Below, one piece after another: positions 1 to 12,844 of a stretch of DNA of 64,000 nucleotides (its first letter is position 1; each line of letters opens with the position of its first letter). The stretch spans positions 1 to 64,000 of the forward strand of contig JASANC010002037.1 of NCBI GenBank assembly GCA_030248135.1, written 5' to 3'. The notes below the pieces were generated by a model. The model made no database searches. It had not been told where the DNA came from and saw only the letters and a program-made list of their open reading frames with translations. Origin of the DNA: Theristus sp. LFF4_11. Lineage: Eukaryota > Nematoda > Chromadorea > Monhysterida > Xyalidae. Position numbers and translations under genes: made by a program.

Positions 1-258
1 TCGAAAACTTCAGGGTAACGCAAGCTTGTGTATCGAGCGATGTGGCCGCCATATTGACTGACCGCCAATCCAACGCAAACCCAATAACTGGTTTATACAA
101 TGTACCAGAAACTCACGCCAAAAACGATACCATTATTGGAGCACGGAAATACAGACGTGCGAAATAAAATAGACTTGAACAATGAAACAAAAAGCAAGGT
201 TTTCAATATATCGCCACATATCAATATCACCCACAGGCGTCTCTCTACTGTTCAAAAC

Positions 259-3200
259 TCAATCACCACGAATGAAAACGCGAATCGCAAACGGACTCGG
301 CTCTTGAACGAACTGCCTCGGTGCGGCTTCGAGTAGCTCGCCGGGTGACTTTCGGGCGTCGTCGTCGGTCAATGAAAAGCGAAACTTCTGCAGTAGCGTC
401 GTCAAGAACACGAACAGCTCCATACGAGCCAGTGATTCACCCAGGGGCCAGTTTTGTAAAGCTCAACATAAATATCCAATCATGTTTTGTGGATGTGTGT
501 CGCTCAGTAATATGACCTATTTTTTAAACGTGTCCCACTGAAATGAGGTCATGTGCCGCAAAACATGCACAGAACCTAAACAATTGGTAATACCAAAGCC
601 GAAGGTGCTCATTTATTAGTCGTTTATTATCTGTTCTTTAAGACCTGCGACTCAATGCGGTTGTGGGCATAAAAGGAACCTAGTTTCAATCTTTATTTGG
701 TAATTCAAAATAGCCTAAGTGACCCGGCCTCATTTAGGGGATTCGGACCCCTTTCCCAATTTTGAATTCCCGCGTCGTATATGAAACTGCTTACCCATTT
801 ATGCGCGCATTGGGACGCGGGACCAAAATAAAAGATATTATAGTAGATTTATTCAAACGTGTTCGGACTAAAATGACGTCATTTGCTTTAAAAACGCCCG
901 TTTGTCAAAGTACAGGCACTAAAATGTCAGTTTGGTGTGACTGATTCGACATTCACCATTTGTTTACGAAAAAAATCGGCTAAACGGAAAGTCTGGTTTG
1001 CTGTGAACGGCAAGCGCATATTTGGCGGCACATGACGTCATTTTAAGTGGGACACGTTTAAAAAATAGATCATACTTACAAACCGCTAATTAAAAATAGC
1101 CGTGAGCCATCCAATGTAGGTACCACTTCCTGTCGCACAGCGCAACTCTAAATTGCAGCTTTATAGAACTGGCCCCAGGCATTGGCGTTTGCCGAGACTG
1201 AACGGGACGACACGATCGACCAGTTTCTGGTCCAGTCTCAATCCTCCGCCATTGTTCGAGTTGATGAGAAAACGTTCGGGCCGGAATTCACGCGGTTCAG
1301 GAAAGTAACGCTCGTCATACAACACCGCATAGATGTGCGGGTTCACTGTTGTTCCTGAAGACGTTTTTGCGTGCGTTTGCTTGCTTTTTGTTGTTGCCTG
1401 TCGTAAAATCTTGCACAATATGGCATGTTTTGTTTGTAAACTTCTCGCCTATTTTCTCTCCTAAATTCGATCATTTTATAAATTATAACCTCCACTCAAG
1501 TGACATTTATTAAAATTTTGCTGCTCTGCTCACCTAACACAAAAGTCCTTCTAAATATGCAAGACCGTACAGTAAATAAATACATCTGTTGGTACTGAAC
1601 ACTTCCATGCGACATCAGCGATGTTCTACTGCACCTTTCGGAATGAAATGCTCGTTCACGTGCACATCAGCGGTTGTCTCGTGAAGAAAGTTGATTGGCA
1701 AGACGTTGGCGACACGTTGCGTCTCGTGCACGCACGCCTGCATGAACGGCATCGAGGCGCGATCGGCCATTGTGCACCGACGGTCACCGCCCAACACACG
1801 GTCGATTTCGGCTGCCGCACGTTCTTGCACCTGTTGTTTTTTCAAATTTCATTCCTTCAAATAAATTGTTGTTTCGCATCATATTGCGAGGATAAAAAAA
1901 CAGAGGATTAGGATTATTCATGGATTTTACTTAAGAGACCGCGCGTCCGGAAACAGGCGGAATATATTTTGTCCCCTGGCAAAAAAAATATTTGGCTCAA
2001 ATTTGGTAGGGAGTTACCTCTAGATGCCACTGAAAAATCCGTATCGTTTTTTTCCCGAGAACGCCTTCTGGTGTGGCGCTACAGGGCTCAAATGTTGGGT
2101 AGGTCGAAAAAAGTGCTTTGTTCGGGGCGTGCGCGACACACACGCGTTGTTAAATGTTGATATGCACGCCTTGCACATGAAAGCGGTATGACTAGCGCTC
2201 GATGGTCAAAAAATGGAATGTTGATATTTTGGGCTGAACCAATGCTACTAAGTGTCCTAAGTAAGTTTACAAAATTTCAGGGCTAAATACCTGTCCTATC
2301 CCGATGAAACCCAACACAATATTTGAGTCGAAATATGATTCCCCCCTCCCGGTATCTGTTGCTTGCAGTCACCGAAAATCGTTGTTTAAAAGAACTAATT
2401 TCTTAAAATTCATGCTGAATTTTTTTACTGACCTCCGATTGGATGGCTAGACAGCGAATCGCCCACAATATTGTTTTGAATGTTGTCTCAGTACCACCAA
2501 CCCATAGGCTGCCTATCGATGCAGCCAACTGCTGCTGGCTGAAACACCGTGAGGTCTTGCGTATAAGCACTGTAAAAAATCTGACATTTTTATCGGCGAT
2601 TATTGATCCTGATCCTTGATCATGAATGAAGCATTGAAAAATTTAATTTTTAGGGACATCCCTTTTAGGAAGGGGTGGGGCTTTTTTGCAATACAGTGTA
2701 ACGAGTTTACGACTGCACGGTAATATGAAGTTCGAAATATTGAAAACATTTCAAACACACAGCCTTGATTTTTTTACCACCGATGTTGTCATGTTTTTGA
2801 CTCGGTGCAACGTAAAAATTTTGATGGACGTGCAACGTACGTGAACGATCCGACAGTTTCATCGTACTTCTTGCGTCTTTCCATTTCCTAAAAAAACATT
2901 TTCTGGCATCAAAGACCGCACAGCGCAGCTCAAAGAGAGGGCTCTGAAAATAAAAGTGCAAAATTAAAAGCAGACTAGCCCGTTCTTGCATGAAAATCGT
3001 TTCTGCATGAATGGAAATGCATGAAAATGTTTTCTAATTGCGTTTTTATTATAGTGAGCTAGCACACAGACCTGCAAATAGGCGACCACGTAGTTGGACG
3101 CCTCCATCTCGGGGCACTGCTTGAGTAGTCGTTCATTTTCGTTGACGTGTCGCTGTATAAGCGCCGTCGCTCGCGCATACCATTCCGTAAAGTGGTCATA

Positions 3201-6200
3201 CGTGAAATGGCCGTACAACGGCACGAAACGCAACATAGGACTGAGGATGGCGACAGTTTTGTGACAAAAACATAAATTTTTTAAAATTTTAAAAGTTATT
3301 TTTTTAAAATTTAAAAATCGCACGTTTAAGTTACGGTATGGTGTGAAGGGGAAATGAACATGGACTGAAAAAAACTGCGGGACGGACCAAAGAGAACGAA
3401 ACAACAAGTGGAGAGGCTGTGGTGGTAATCACTGAAAGCTGATGTACAGAAAGTACGTTTCTTTAAAACTTGTCATCTTTTTCAGCAGAATACAGTGCCC
3501 GCAAACGGATAAAGAACGGAATCGGGCTGGAAGAAGAAGACATATTTAGCAACATGGATTTTTTATTCTATTCCAACCAAACCCGATTATTTATTCCTTT
3601 TTTTATTCCTTCTACATGTACTTCAATTTAAAAGTTTCGCGTGCTGTTTGTTGACGATCAGGGACATACGAGTGAGATCGTTTCGAGACCAGGTAGGTGC
3701 GGCAGATGTGCCCTTTTTTGGCTTGGCGCACAGTTTAGCACATTGACGTTGATTTGTTGCAACATTTGTTGCAACAACAGATTGAAGCACGGGCACGGTG
3801 GTGGCACCTTATTTTTGAACAGGTCTTCGCTGCTCATCTAATGAATAACAATAATCTTATATGTTTTTCTCCGCCAACAACAGTTTTGATTGTGAAGTTC
3901 CAAAAATGAAATGAAACAGCATGGTTTCGTTAATTTAGAAAACATTATTGCACTTCGCGTTGTTGCATATGCCGCAAACCGACGTCGATATGTAAACTGC
4001 CGAACAGAAATCGACGACACTTTTTTTGCAAAAACAAAACAAAACTGTCGCCAGATATCGAGCAGACGCCCGGCACCGCTGGCGAATAACTCCATTGCTT
4101 TCTCGGTCGTTTCTATCATTTCGTCCAGCCGCGAATCTCCCGTCAGCTCGTAGCTGGATAGACAAAAAATACTAGTAAAACTAAAACACTTTCAGGCAAT
4201 TTGGTCCCGACTAAGACAGTTTGTTTATTTTCCGAGACTCGTTCTGTGAATAATTCAAACTTCAAACTGTGATGTTCTCAAAGATTACTTGGAATATACA
4301 ACGTGAAAAAGAATGGAGAACTGTGAACATCTTTCTGTCGAGCAGTCACTTGTAGGGTTGCCACGAAATAGGGCTTCCATGAGACGAGACGAGGCAACCA
4401 TAGTTGCTTGCACACAACGACAACCAGAAATTTAAAGACAATCGAAATAAACATAATACTCATAAACATGAAATACATGTATGTTCTCGGAGAATCAACA
4501 AAGTGTACGGTATGGCCCAATAAATATGGCAGTCTCAATCAAGGCGAGATCAGTCGCAGACTAGGAGTTGCCTTTCTCAAAAACGATAAGATTTCCGCCA
4601 ATCGAGTGTGCAAAGGGAGAAATAATGAACAGAATAGCACGAATTACCAATTAATTTTGAGAAACATGTAAAATTTGACACGCAATTGGGTTCCTGAACA
4701 TCTATTTTTCATTGATTCAAATTTCGCGTGCTCCTTGCACCCTAAAAAAGCTGCCATGTTTAATCGGCCATACTGTTTGTGAGCCCGTTTTTTAGCCTGT
4801 TGAATTGTTTACCATGTACTTTTGAAACAAAAAAGGCTGTCTTACCCAAATTGTTCAAGGATTGTTCAGAACGGTAAATTGTCCATAAATTGCTGGCATT
4901 GTTACAAGGTTTCATTTCAAAAACAAACATTGTCGCAATGAGCTCTTCTCACCTGTGACTGAATATTAATGAGCCAATCAACGAGTCGAGACTTGCTTGC
5001 AGCGGGTAGCGTATTCGTAGCACCGCACTATTGCCGTCATCTCCGTCGTCCGTCTTGCTGCGGATCTCTTCATGGAAATGAACCAGCAGTCGATCAAGGT
5101 GTAAGTTGACCTGACATGAAGTTGAGCCGAAGAGTGATGCGCATATATGACGACGAACACACTCCAATTAGTGACTTGAAGAACAAAATTAACTCTTGTT
5201 TTTCCGTTTGAATGGCTGTGCTTCAGAGGATCGGGCAAAAAATTAGCCCATGTTTTAAAATACGATGGATGAAATTACTGCCTACTCCAAGAAACATTTT
5301 TGCTCTGTTGTTGTAGAAGGTATCGTCGGTGAAAATTGCAAGGGCGAACACTTGCAACCACGTCAAAACCCTGCGAACGTTTAAAATGCCCAATGTTTTT
5401 ACTCCAATAAAGGGTCGGGGCAAAACAATAACCCAATTTTTGAAATGTGTAAAGTTGAAATTTCCCCAGGAAACGTCTTTGATCGATTGTGAAATTGTCG
5501 CAGGTAAAAATTGAAAGTGCGAACACATGGTTTTTCAGAATCCGTTTCAGGTTTCTACGACGCATATAAAGACGTCTGAAAAAAATTTTTCTTGCTACAC
5601 ACCGAGCAACTGTACGTGTATTTTGCCTGTTCTATCCGTGTGCACACAGAAAAACCTTGTAGCTCATGTTGTGCTATCTGTAAGAAACAACGTTGTTTTT
5701 TTTAAAAACGCGCGCACCGGCATGTGTAGTGCGGAACTAATCCACAATACCCTGCGGATGATTCAGTCCTTCGTTGCGCACACATGGTCCACGTACTTCA
5801 CTGCGGCCTGATCATTGGTGGACCACAGAACACAGGCGCGCAGGGGGCGAGCCAGTACCAAAGATGAGGCCCCTAGCACGAAGTTGCGCCCTGTCGGGAG
5901 TGGGAGGTCCCCTGACGCCCCTTAAACCCGGGACCCCCCGTGGGTACTCCCCTCCACCCCCTTCCTGACGCGGCACCCCCTCCCCGTGGGTACCGACCTC
6001 CTCACAAAATGTTCCCAAAATCACAAATGTTTGGTCAATTATAATTTTTTGGTTTCCAGGTCTATCCCATGCACTAAATATGAGGTTATTTAGTCTTACA
6101 AACAACTATATCAGCAATTTTTTTTGAAATTTATAGCGTTTGTCATTGAAAATTTTGCGATAAAATGCGGGTGGGGTGGGGTGCATAAACCGTAAACCCC

Positions 6201-9200
6201 ATTAACCGATTAGCATCCGGTGCACCCTTAACAGGCGACCGGAGTCCCATTTACTCCCACCCCGACAAAAAATTTTGGCACCCCCCACGGGTAGGTAATA
6301 TCTTTTATTTTGGTCCCGCATCTCAATGCGCGCATAGATGTGGAAGCAGTCTCATGCACGACGCGGGAAATCAAAATTGGCAAAAAGATCCGAGTCCCCT
6401 AAATAAGGCCGGGTCACTTAGACTATTCTGAATTACCACATAAAGATTGAAACTAGTTTTCTTTCACGTCCACAATCGCATTGAGTCGCAAGTCTTAAAG
6501 AAAAGATTATACCCCCTACCTAAAAATGTGTGTCATCTTCGGTACTAAGGCGAGCTGTACAATGGTGGAACACCAGCTATGGGCGCCCGCGTTCTGTGGT
6601 CAACCAATGATCAGGCCTCATTGAAGCACGTGGACAATGTGTACGGCAACGGAGGGCTGAATCCGCATTGTGGCAGAATTCCGCACTACACATGATTGGA
6701 CGTTTCGTTCCGTTCGTTTTGTGTGTACGTATCTCGTAAAACAAAACCTGTTGCTCAATGATATTACGGCCGAAGCCGAGGTCACGGAGGACGCTCAACG
6801 CAAATCGCCGGTGCTCCCGCCACAGAGGACCGTTCGCCAGACCGATGCCATAGCAGCCACCATTCATCAGTTGCACAATGTACTGCTCCGGACGACCGCT
6901 GAGCGCTTCACCTGGAATCAGCGCTCTTTTTGAAATAGGTGCACACGGTGCCAATCGCACAATCAAAATTTCATCCAATTCAGCGGAAATTTTTGTTCAA
7001 CTTAGAGTTCAAAGAATTGAATGCAAAATGTTTGAACGGTACTCATGTGCCAGAGAAATGAGAATGTGCGTTTTTGTTTGCTTCACGAACATATGAAGTG
7101 GAATTCGCGCCGCCATTGAATTGACTTGTGGCGGGTTCTTAATCGTGGGACGCGCGGCAGCGCAGTCCCTCAATATTATTTCAGAAAGCTCATTGCGAAT
7201 ATTTTGAAATTTCAATGGACCATAACATTCATGATAAATGACTAAACCAAGAAATGTTATTTGCTGTGCTAAGGTGGCCCGATACCCTATCCATCCAAAC
7301 CAAAAAATTACACATCGGTTGCTTCTGTGATTTTACAGAACAAAAAAACCGAAAAAAAATTCAGGTTGTTGTTGTCGTTGTTGTCGCTGTCGACCGTTTC
7401 GGTGTCCACAAAAATCTAAAGTTGTGTTCAAATTCGAATTCCAAACTGTACGGTATCCTATGTAATCGACCATGCTGCGTCTGATAGGCTAGGTGCCGAA
7501 TTGTGAAAAAACTGTTTTTACCCGTGCCGGGTATAAAAAGTGTGCCCGTTAAGGGGTTTCCTGGTAAAAATCGTTGTTCATGTTTTATATTTCATATTCC
7601 ACGGTATTCATGTAATCGACCATGCTGCGTCTGATAGGCTAAGTGCTGAATTGTGAAACATTGTTTTTTACCTGTGCCGGGGTTGAAAAGGGTGCTGTTT
7701 TTACCCGTGCCTGGTATAAAAAGGGTCCACTGAAGGGTTTTCTTCTGAAAAACGTTGTTCTGATTTCAAATTCCACGGTATCCATGTAATCGACTATTCT
7801 GCGTCTGATAGGCTATAGTTTAGGTGCCAAATAGCAAAAAGCTGATATTAACCCGTGCCTGGGTTGAAAAGGGTTCCCGTAAAGGGTTTCCTCCTAAAAA
7901 ACGTTGTTCTGATTTCAAATTCCACGGTATCCATGTAATCGACTATGCTGCGTCTGATAGGCTAAGTGCCGAATTGTGAAACATTGTTTTTTACCTGTGC
8001 CGGGGTTGAAAAGGGTACTGTTTTTTACCCGTGCCTGGTATAAAAAGGGTCCCCGGAAGGGTTTCCTTTTAAAAAACGTTGTTCTGATTTCAAATTCCAC
8101 GGTATCCATGTAATCGACTATGCTGCGTCTGATAGGCTATAGTTTAGGTGCCAAATAACAAAAAGCGGATATTAACCCGTGCCTGGGTTGACAAGGGTCC
8201 CCGTGAAGGGTTTCATCCTAAAAAAACGTTGTTCTGATTTCAAATTCCACGGTATCCATGTAATCGAATATTTTTCTATCTCTGTCATTCTGAAATAATA
8301 TTTGATCTTTTTCATGCCCTTCGGGCATTTTTCCGAACTTGTGGAAGCATTTCTTAGATTTGGAAGGATTTGCACGGAACTTGACAGTTTCGTGCTTTCT
8401 GTCTGTGATTTGGTTAACAAATTGGTTTCAAAAGGCTTTAAAAGGAGAACATTGATGCGCATTTTTTTAGTACAGTATGGCCGAATAAATGAGGCAGTCC
8501 ATCAAGGCGGGATCAGTCGCAGACTAGGAGTTGTCTTTTTCAAAAATGCCTACATAATTCCCAATCATGTGTGCAAGGGAGAGAGAATGCACAGAACAGC
8601 GCGGATAATCCATTGGTTTTCAAAAACGTGTCAAATTAGGCACGCAGTTTGGTTTCTGAACATCTTTTTTCTTTCATTCAAAATTCGCGCGCTCCTTGAA
8701 CCCTGAAAAAAGCTGCCATGTTTAAACGGTCATACTGTATCAGAGATGAACATCGGCAGCTGCTTATGAAATTACTAGAGAAACGAAAACAAATGTTACC
8801 AGTAAATGGCGGCCGTTCTGCCGGGAAACGGAATGATGATAAAGTTTGTTCTGATTACGTTGTTTCGTTATTTTATTTTATTTGAATTGATTTGTATCAG
8901 TTCATTGTCTGTTCGTGTTCGTAACATCAAAATTTTGAAAAAAAGTTTGAAAAGTAAGTTTGAAGCGTGTAGGGGGCTGTACTGATGAGAAAAACCTAGA
9001 CCTGCCGTGAGTCTACAGCCATAATTTTCGAAACTCACGTTCACCGCTATTCTGGTTGTAATTGGTTTGGTCTTAATGTTTGACAGTTGCCGGTGTCATG
9101 CCATATTTTAACCCCCGCCATATTTTGACCGGGGGGTCCCAATATGGCAATTTGCAACTGCCATAGAATGAATGACCTACCCTGACATAGATACCATATG

Positions 9201-10438
9201 ACCCACCCCCCGAAACTCAGTGTATGGAAGGAGATATGAAGTGACACTTGACCAATGGGGGCTGAACTTCACAAATGAACCATGAAAACGTAAAGTATGC
9301 AATCAGTTTAGCCTTGAGTCGGCAGTTCGAATGTCACGCAGTTTGATAGCAAGCTAAAAATCGTGTTCGGATGAAACTTTGGGTTCGGTAGTCAGTCTCA
9401 TTCATTTCCGCCTCTCTTGAAGAAACAACCGGTCTTATACCTTCTCTGTCTTTGGCCTTTGCAAACTCAGCGCGATCTTTTTTTTAATAAACATAGCGGT
9501 GTCGTGTCGGTGTGTGGGAGCCCTACACTCAGAGCAGGTAGACCGTGATGAGTACCGACCAGCCTTGTTTTATTGACATAATCACACTACGCTACGCTCG
9601 CTGCGCGCGTATCGAAACCCCCCCCTAAACTGTACCATTATTGACGAGCGCCTCGACCAACAGTTTGTAATCGGTGATAACAACGTGCGGACCAGGCATC
9701 CAAAGTGTGAATATGCCGCCATATTGCTTGCCCAACTCGCCGAGCTGCTCAGCTAGTTTGTTGATCTGCATTTTACAGCGTTGAAAACAGCAACACTGAG
9801 AAACACATTGTTTCCTTATTTTTGAAGTCAATTTCATGCAAAAAAATTACCGTTAAGTTTTGTTCGTTAAATACAAACTCTAGTTTTGCCTCCCATTACT
9901 GGAGTGCGAATCTTGCGGCATATTATCGTGTCAGAAAGTTTGTAGGCAATTTGAAGTTTTACGCTCTGACAAAAACAGCACAGCTAAAGCAAAAAAAAAC
10001 GAATCCTCGATGCCGCGGCGCCGGAAATTGGATAGTACCGGTAGCTAGTTTTTTTGCAAAACGTTGCAATAGTTAGGTAATTAATATCAATTTTTTAAGT
10101 TCTGCGACTGAATACGTGTGCAGACGTGAAAAGAAAACTAGTTTCAATCTTTATGCGGCAATTAAAAGTCGTCTAAGTAACTCGACCCTACGTAGGAGAC
10201 TCGGATCTCTTTACCAAATTTGAATTCCCGCGTCCTGCATGCAATTGTTTATCTACCTATGGGCGCATTAAGTTGCAGGACCAAAATAAAAGATATTACA
10301 AACTTGTAACTCCAGTTGGTGTACATTGCCGAGCAATGGCAATGGCAACGGCCCCGTCGGGTACTTGGAACGTCGACTGACAAGTTGGTGCCACAAAAAC
10401 GCAAGAACAACAGCAAGAAGAACAAAAATCAGCAGCAT
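259..10438 (-). CDS. Cytochrome P450 (CYP2 clan), 11 exons, 524 aa
   Basis: Haem-thiolate monooxygenase, expected to be anchored in the ER membrane. Exons in transcript order: 10438-10304, 9765-9636, 6911-6748, 5110-4953, 4153-4046, 3240-3072, 2887-2841, 2538-2433, 1830-1635, 1354-1176, 441-259. Total 1575 nt, all phases consistent. Visible marks: hydrophobic N-terminal anchor followed by the Pro-rich PTGPLPLPLLGN hinge (exon 1); C-helix WREHRR (exon 3); I-helix GGTETT (exon 8; the usual first Ala is Gly); K-helix ExxR as ETQR (exon 9); FRPERF and the haem loop FSLGKRQCLG with its Cys ligand (exon 10); L-helix ESLARMEL and C-terminus (exon 11). Start chosen at the ATG opening the anchor. Ten introns... 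nine are GT-AG; the last (after Cys-Leu) has no GT-AG solution and is a transposable element. Substrate and subfamily cannot be read. An allele broken by insertion is the alternative. Confidence 0.9.
445..1175. mobile_element. MITE-like element acting as the last intron of the P450
   Basis: Inverted termini: plus-strand left end GGGCCAGTTTTGTAAAGCT, right end AGCTTTATAGAACTGGCCC. Flanked by a 3-bp direct repeat CAG at 442-444 and 1176-1178 (CTG in gene sense). It splits the haem-binding region exactly between codons for Cys-Leu and Gly-Glu-Ser-Leu-Ala-Arg. Removing the element plus one CTG restores the reading frame and the conserved P450 sequence. Other MITEs are nested inside it: an element with ends near 511 and 1077 carrying AAACGTGTCCCAC and GTGGGACACGTTT, and inside that a copy of the GACCAAAATAAAAG family (about 640-842). 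Confidence 0.85.
4505..4776. mobile_element. TA-flanked MITE (TACAGTATGGCC family), P450 intron 4
   Basis: Ends TACGGTATGGCC and GGCCATACTGT are inverted. Length and internal sequence match the copies at 8471-8739 and 48666-48944. TA at the outer edges suggests a Tc1/mariner-type TA duplication. No coding capacity. Carries AATAAA just inside the left end. Confidence 0.7.
5811..6520. repeat. Intron 3 of the P450: C-rich stretch plus GACCAAAATAAAAG-family MITE
   Basis: The part near 5880-6290 is C-rich with runs of CCCC and no gene. About 6295-6510 is a MITE carrying TAATATCTTTTATTTTGGTC and ATGCGCGCAT near one end and GATTGAAACTAGTTTTC with CGCATTGAGTCGC near the other. Related copies lie at about 640-842, 10095-10300, 40790-41010 and 57030-57195. 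Confidence 0.5.
7418..8275. repeat. Tandem repeat, unit about 150 bp, in P450 intron 2
   Basis: About five to six imperfect copies of a unit containing TTCCACGGTATCCATGTAAT, then CTGCGTCTGATAGGCTA, then an ACCCGTGCC(T/G)GG box and AAGGGTTTCCT. Copies alternate between slightly different spacer lengths. No coding potential. Confidence 0.8.
8471..8739. mobile_element. TA-flanked MITE (TACAGTATGGCC family), P450 intron 2
   Basis: Ends TACAGTATGGCC and GGTCATACTGTA, same internal sequence as 4505-4776 and 48666-48944. It lies directly beside the 150-bp tandem array. Non-autonomous. Confidence 0.75.
10095..10303. mobile_element. GACCAAAATAAAAG-family MITE abutting exon 1 of the P450
   Basis: Same boxes as the other family members: GTTTCAATCTTTAT, TGAATTCCCGCGTC, GGGCGCATTAAG and GGACCAAAATAAAAGATATTA. 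Its end reaches the exon-1 splice donor (minus-strand GTTTGTAATATC), so the element edge and the intron edge nearly coincide. Confidence 0.5.
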
Positions 10439-10490
10439 TTTAAACGCGTAACCTTGCTGTTTCTGTTTTAGATTTAATTTAGTTTAGACT

Positions 10491-11275
10491 TAGGGTTGGT
10501 AAAAAAACCGGGTTTTTATATGGCCAGGAAAAAAACGGTTTCTTTTCCGTTTTAAAACCGAAAAAAACCCGAATGTTTCTCAGCTGCTACACTTTCCAAA
10601 ACTTGGCACCTTGAACTCAAAATAGGAAATACATCAAAACTAGTGTTTTTAGCAGCATAAAACGCTGTTTTCAAAAATTACAACCGACCCAATTTGCTAT
10701 TTTTTGCTACCCAATGCTACCCAATTTTTTGTTTCAAATCAAATAAATTTCGCTTTTATTGTTTCCAGGGCAGCACGGTCAATAAATTGAAAACAACGAC
10801 TGGGCAGTGACCGTGTAAGTGGGAGCGGGGGGGGGGAGACGGTTGCAAGGAGACCGGATAGCTGACCCTGATTAGGGAGCGAGATTTGCAGAACTGCAAA
10901 GTGAAACCGGTAGCGGATTGCGTTCGAAAAATAACATTTCATCAGTTACCGTTTCAAATCGACAACATCGTCAATCAGTCTGTATCTGCACTTAGATTAG
11001 CAGTCACCTTGTCTTCATCGTATTTCACTTGACCCTTGACACAAAAGCTTCTGCAAAATGATGCTTCACCAGTTCAGTTCGACACAGTTCACTGCACCGT
11101 TTTTTCAAAAATATAATTTTACATTTTATTAATCAAACAAAGTATTGTGATTTTTAACTAGGAAATTTAAAAATTTTAAAGATAAAAAACCAGTTCTTTA
11201 TTTTTTCAGGAAAAAAACTGAAAAAAGCGGTTTTAAAAAGGGAAAAGAAACCGATTTTTTCCTGTGCCAACCCTA
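10491..11275. mobile_element. Non-autonomous hAT element (TAGGGTTGG family)
   Basis: Begins TAGGGTTGGTAAAA and ends GTGCCAACCCTA. Flanked by TTTAGACT (10483-10490) and TTTAAACT (11276-11283), an 8-bp duplication with one mismatch, typical of hAT insertions. Interior is AT-rich without transposase. Same terminal sequence as 39683-40466 and 59448-59515. Confidence 0.75.
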
Positions 11276-11490
11276 TTTAAACTAGTTTTTTTGTTTAGAG
11301 CTCGGTTGCATAAACAGTTTCACCATTTTACAAAAAAACGGTTAGAAAATTATTTCACAAGAAAGAAATTTCACACAGCGCGTGCGCGCTACGTCAATTT
11401 GGGAGATGTTCTTGGGAAAATATCGTGTATTCTCAAACACGCGGAAAGGGCTCAAAACTAAATTGATTTTTTGTCAGTAATTAGGGTAAT

Positions 11491-11940
11491 TACCGTATTA
11501 CCCCCATTAACCCCCCCACCATTAATCCCCCCCCACCAATAAACCCCCACCCCCCCCCCCCCGACCAGTTTCCGAATAACCCCCCCCCCACAAAAAACCC
11601 CTAATGGGGGATTATTGGAGACCTGTTTGAAACACATACCCAGCGAATTTAGTGGCTGGTTGCAGTGAAAATGATGAAATTGTGCTACCAAAGGCCCCAA
11701 ATGGGTGAGTTAATAGTAATTTCATTACAAAAGGCTGTTATAAAAGGAAATTTCTATGTAGAGTAGAAGTTTCTGCGACTTTCTTGCCTGCCATGCAATG
11801 TATTTTTGCCATTTTTCAACAAACCCCCACCCCTAGAATTTTTTTTGTAAATAACCCCCCCCCCACCAATAATCCCCCCCCCCCACCAATAAACCCCCAC
11901 CCCTAAAAGTCGCTGACGTATTATTGGGGGTAATACGGTA
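11491..11940. mobile_element. C-rich element with TACCGTATTACCCCC ends
   Basis: Inverted ends TACCGTATTACCCCC and GGGGGTAATACGGTA enclose two blocks rich in runs of C (for example ACCAATAAACCCCCACC). No coding capacity. The family is not identified. Confidence 0.55.
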
Positions 11941-12770
11941 TGCCTTTAAGCCGTTATAAACAGCGAGCAAAATCTACACAATTTTTTCAATGAACATAAA
12001 ATCATGCGGATGCGCGAGCGAGCGAAGCGAGCGGACAGCGCATCACGCATTATATTAAAATTAACAGCAAAGACAAACATCAAAAATAATACATCAGACT
12101 CACCTTAAAATGTGCGTGAAGATCTCTGCATCAATTTGACAATATTTTTTTGCGAAAACCGGTGTTAGCATTCATCAAACGTATAATCGAAAACAAATCA
12201 TAATACAAAATTTTTCATGGAGAGGGTTCAGAAAAGGGAACAACTGTTAAATCAAGATGGGATGAAATGGTGATCTGACGGTCTCATGCAAAAATGGCCC
12301 CAGCATCAGCCAAAATTTTAAGTTCGTAATCAAAATTCGGTTCTCAAGAGAGGAATCACAGAAGTTGTTCGTTACAAATCTGCCGAACATCATTTCCAAA
12401 ACGCTACATAATAATTTGTGATCAAGTGTTGTGTGCGTTGTGCACCATCAAAGCGCCGTGTGTTTGAACCCGCGCAACGGCGCGGAAGCGGCCGAAAAAT
12501 TCTCAGCAACTGTTGCGGTAAAACAGCATTGTTCGCTTTTCACTGCAGCAGTTCATGGGGAACACCATCGATTTCACCGCAACATTTTTAATCAATTTCT
12601 CAAACGCCGTGCATTTTTTGCATTTCCCACTGCCACACAATCATAAACCGCAACGGTTGCACGTTTAGCCCCATTATTTCCAAAACCGCTACAGTTACAA
12701 TTTAACTCAGTGTGTATGATGGTCATTGATGAACATTTTTAGGCCGTCTTGCCAATTTCCATTCCTTGTA
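11941..12770. other. Non-coding interval, nothing recognised
   Basis: No exon with supportable splice sites and no family motif was found. Short open frames here have no recognisable content. A small direct motif, CGAGCGAGCGAAGCGAGCG, is the only visible structure. Confidence 0.4.
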
Positions 12771-12800
12771 CTAGCCAATTGACCCGTGCCTACGGCACGG
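12771..12800 (-). mobile_element. Helitron-like 3' terminus 1
   Basis: Read on the minus strand: hairpin CCGTGCCGTAGGCACGG, nine bases, then CTAG followed by T. A short stem-loop upstream of CTRR with insertion between A and T is the Helitron 3' signature. CTAG is at 12771-12774 and the hairpin at 12784-12800. Confidence 0.65.
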
Positions 12801-12844
12801 TTAGCTGATAAATTCAATTATATTATTATATACACAATTTTCTT

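Noticed and set aside
445..1175. Simple loss-of-function insertion in a dead P450
   Set aside because: Not excluded, but the rest of the 524-codon frame, all ten other exons and their splice sites are intact, and a second gene shows the same pattern. A pure pseudogene reading is less economical.
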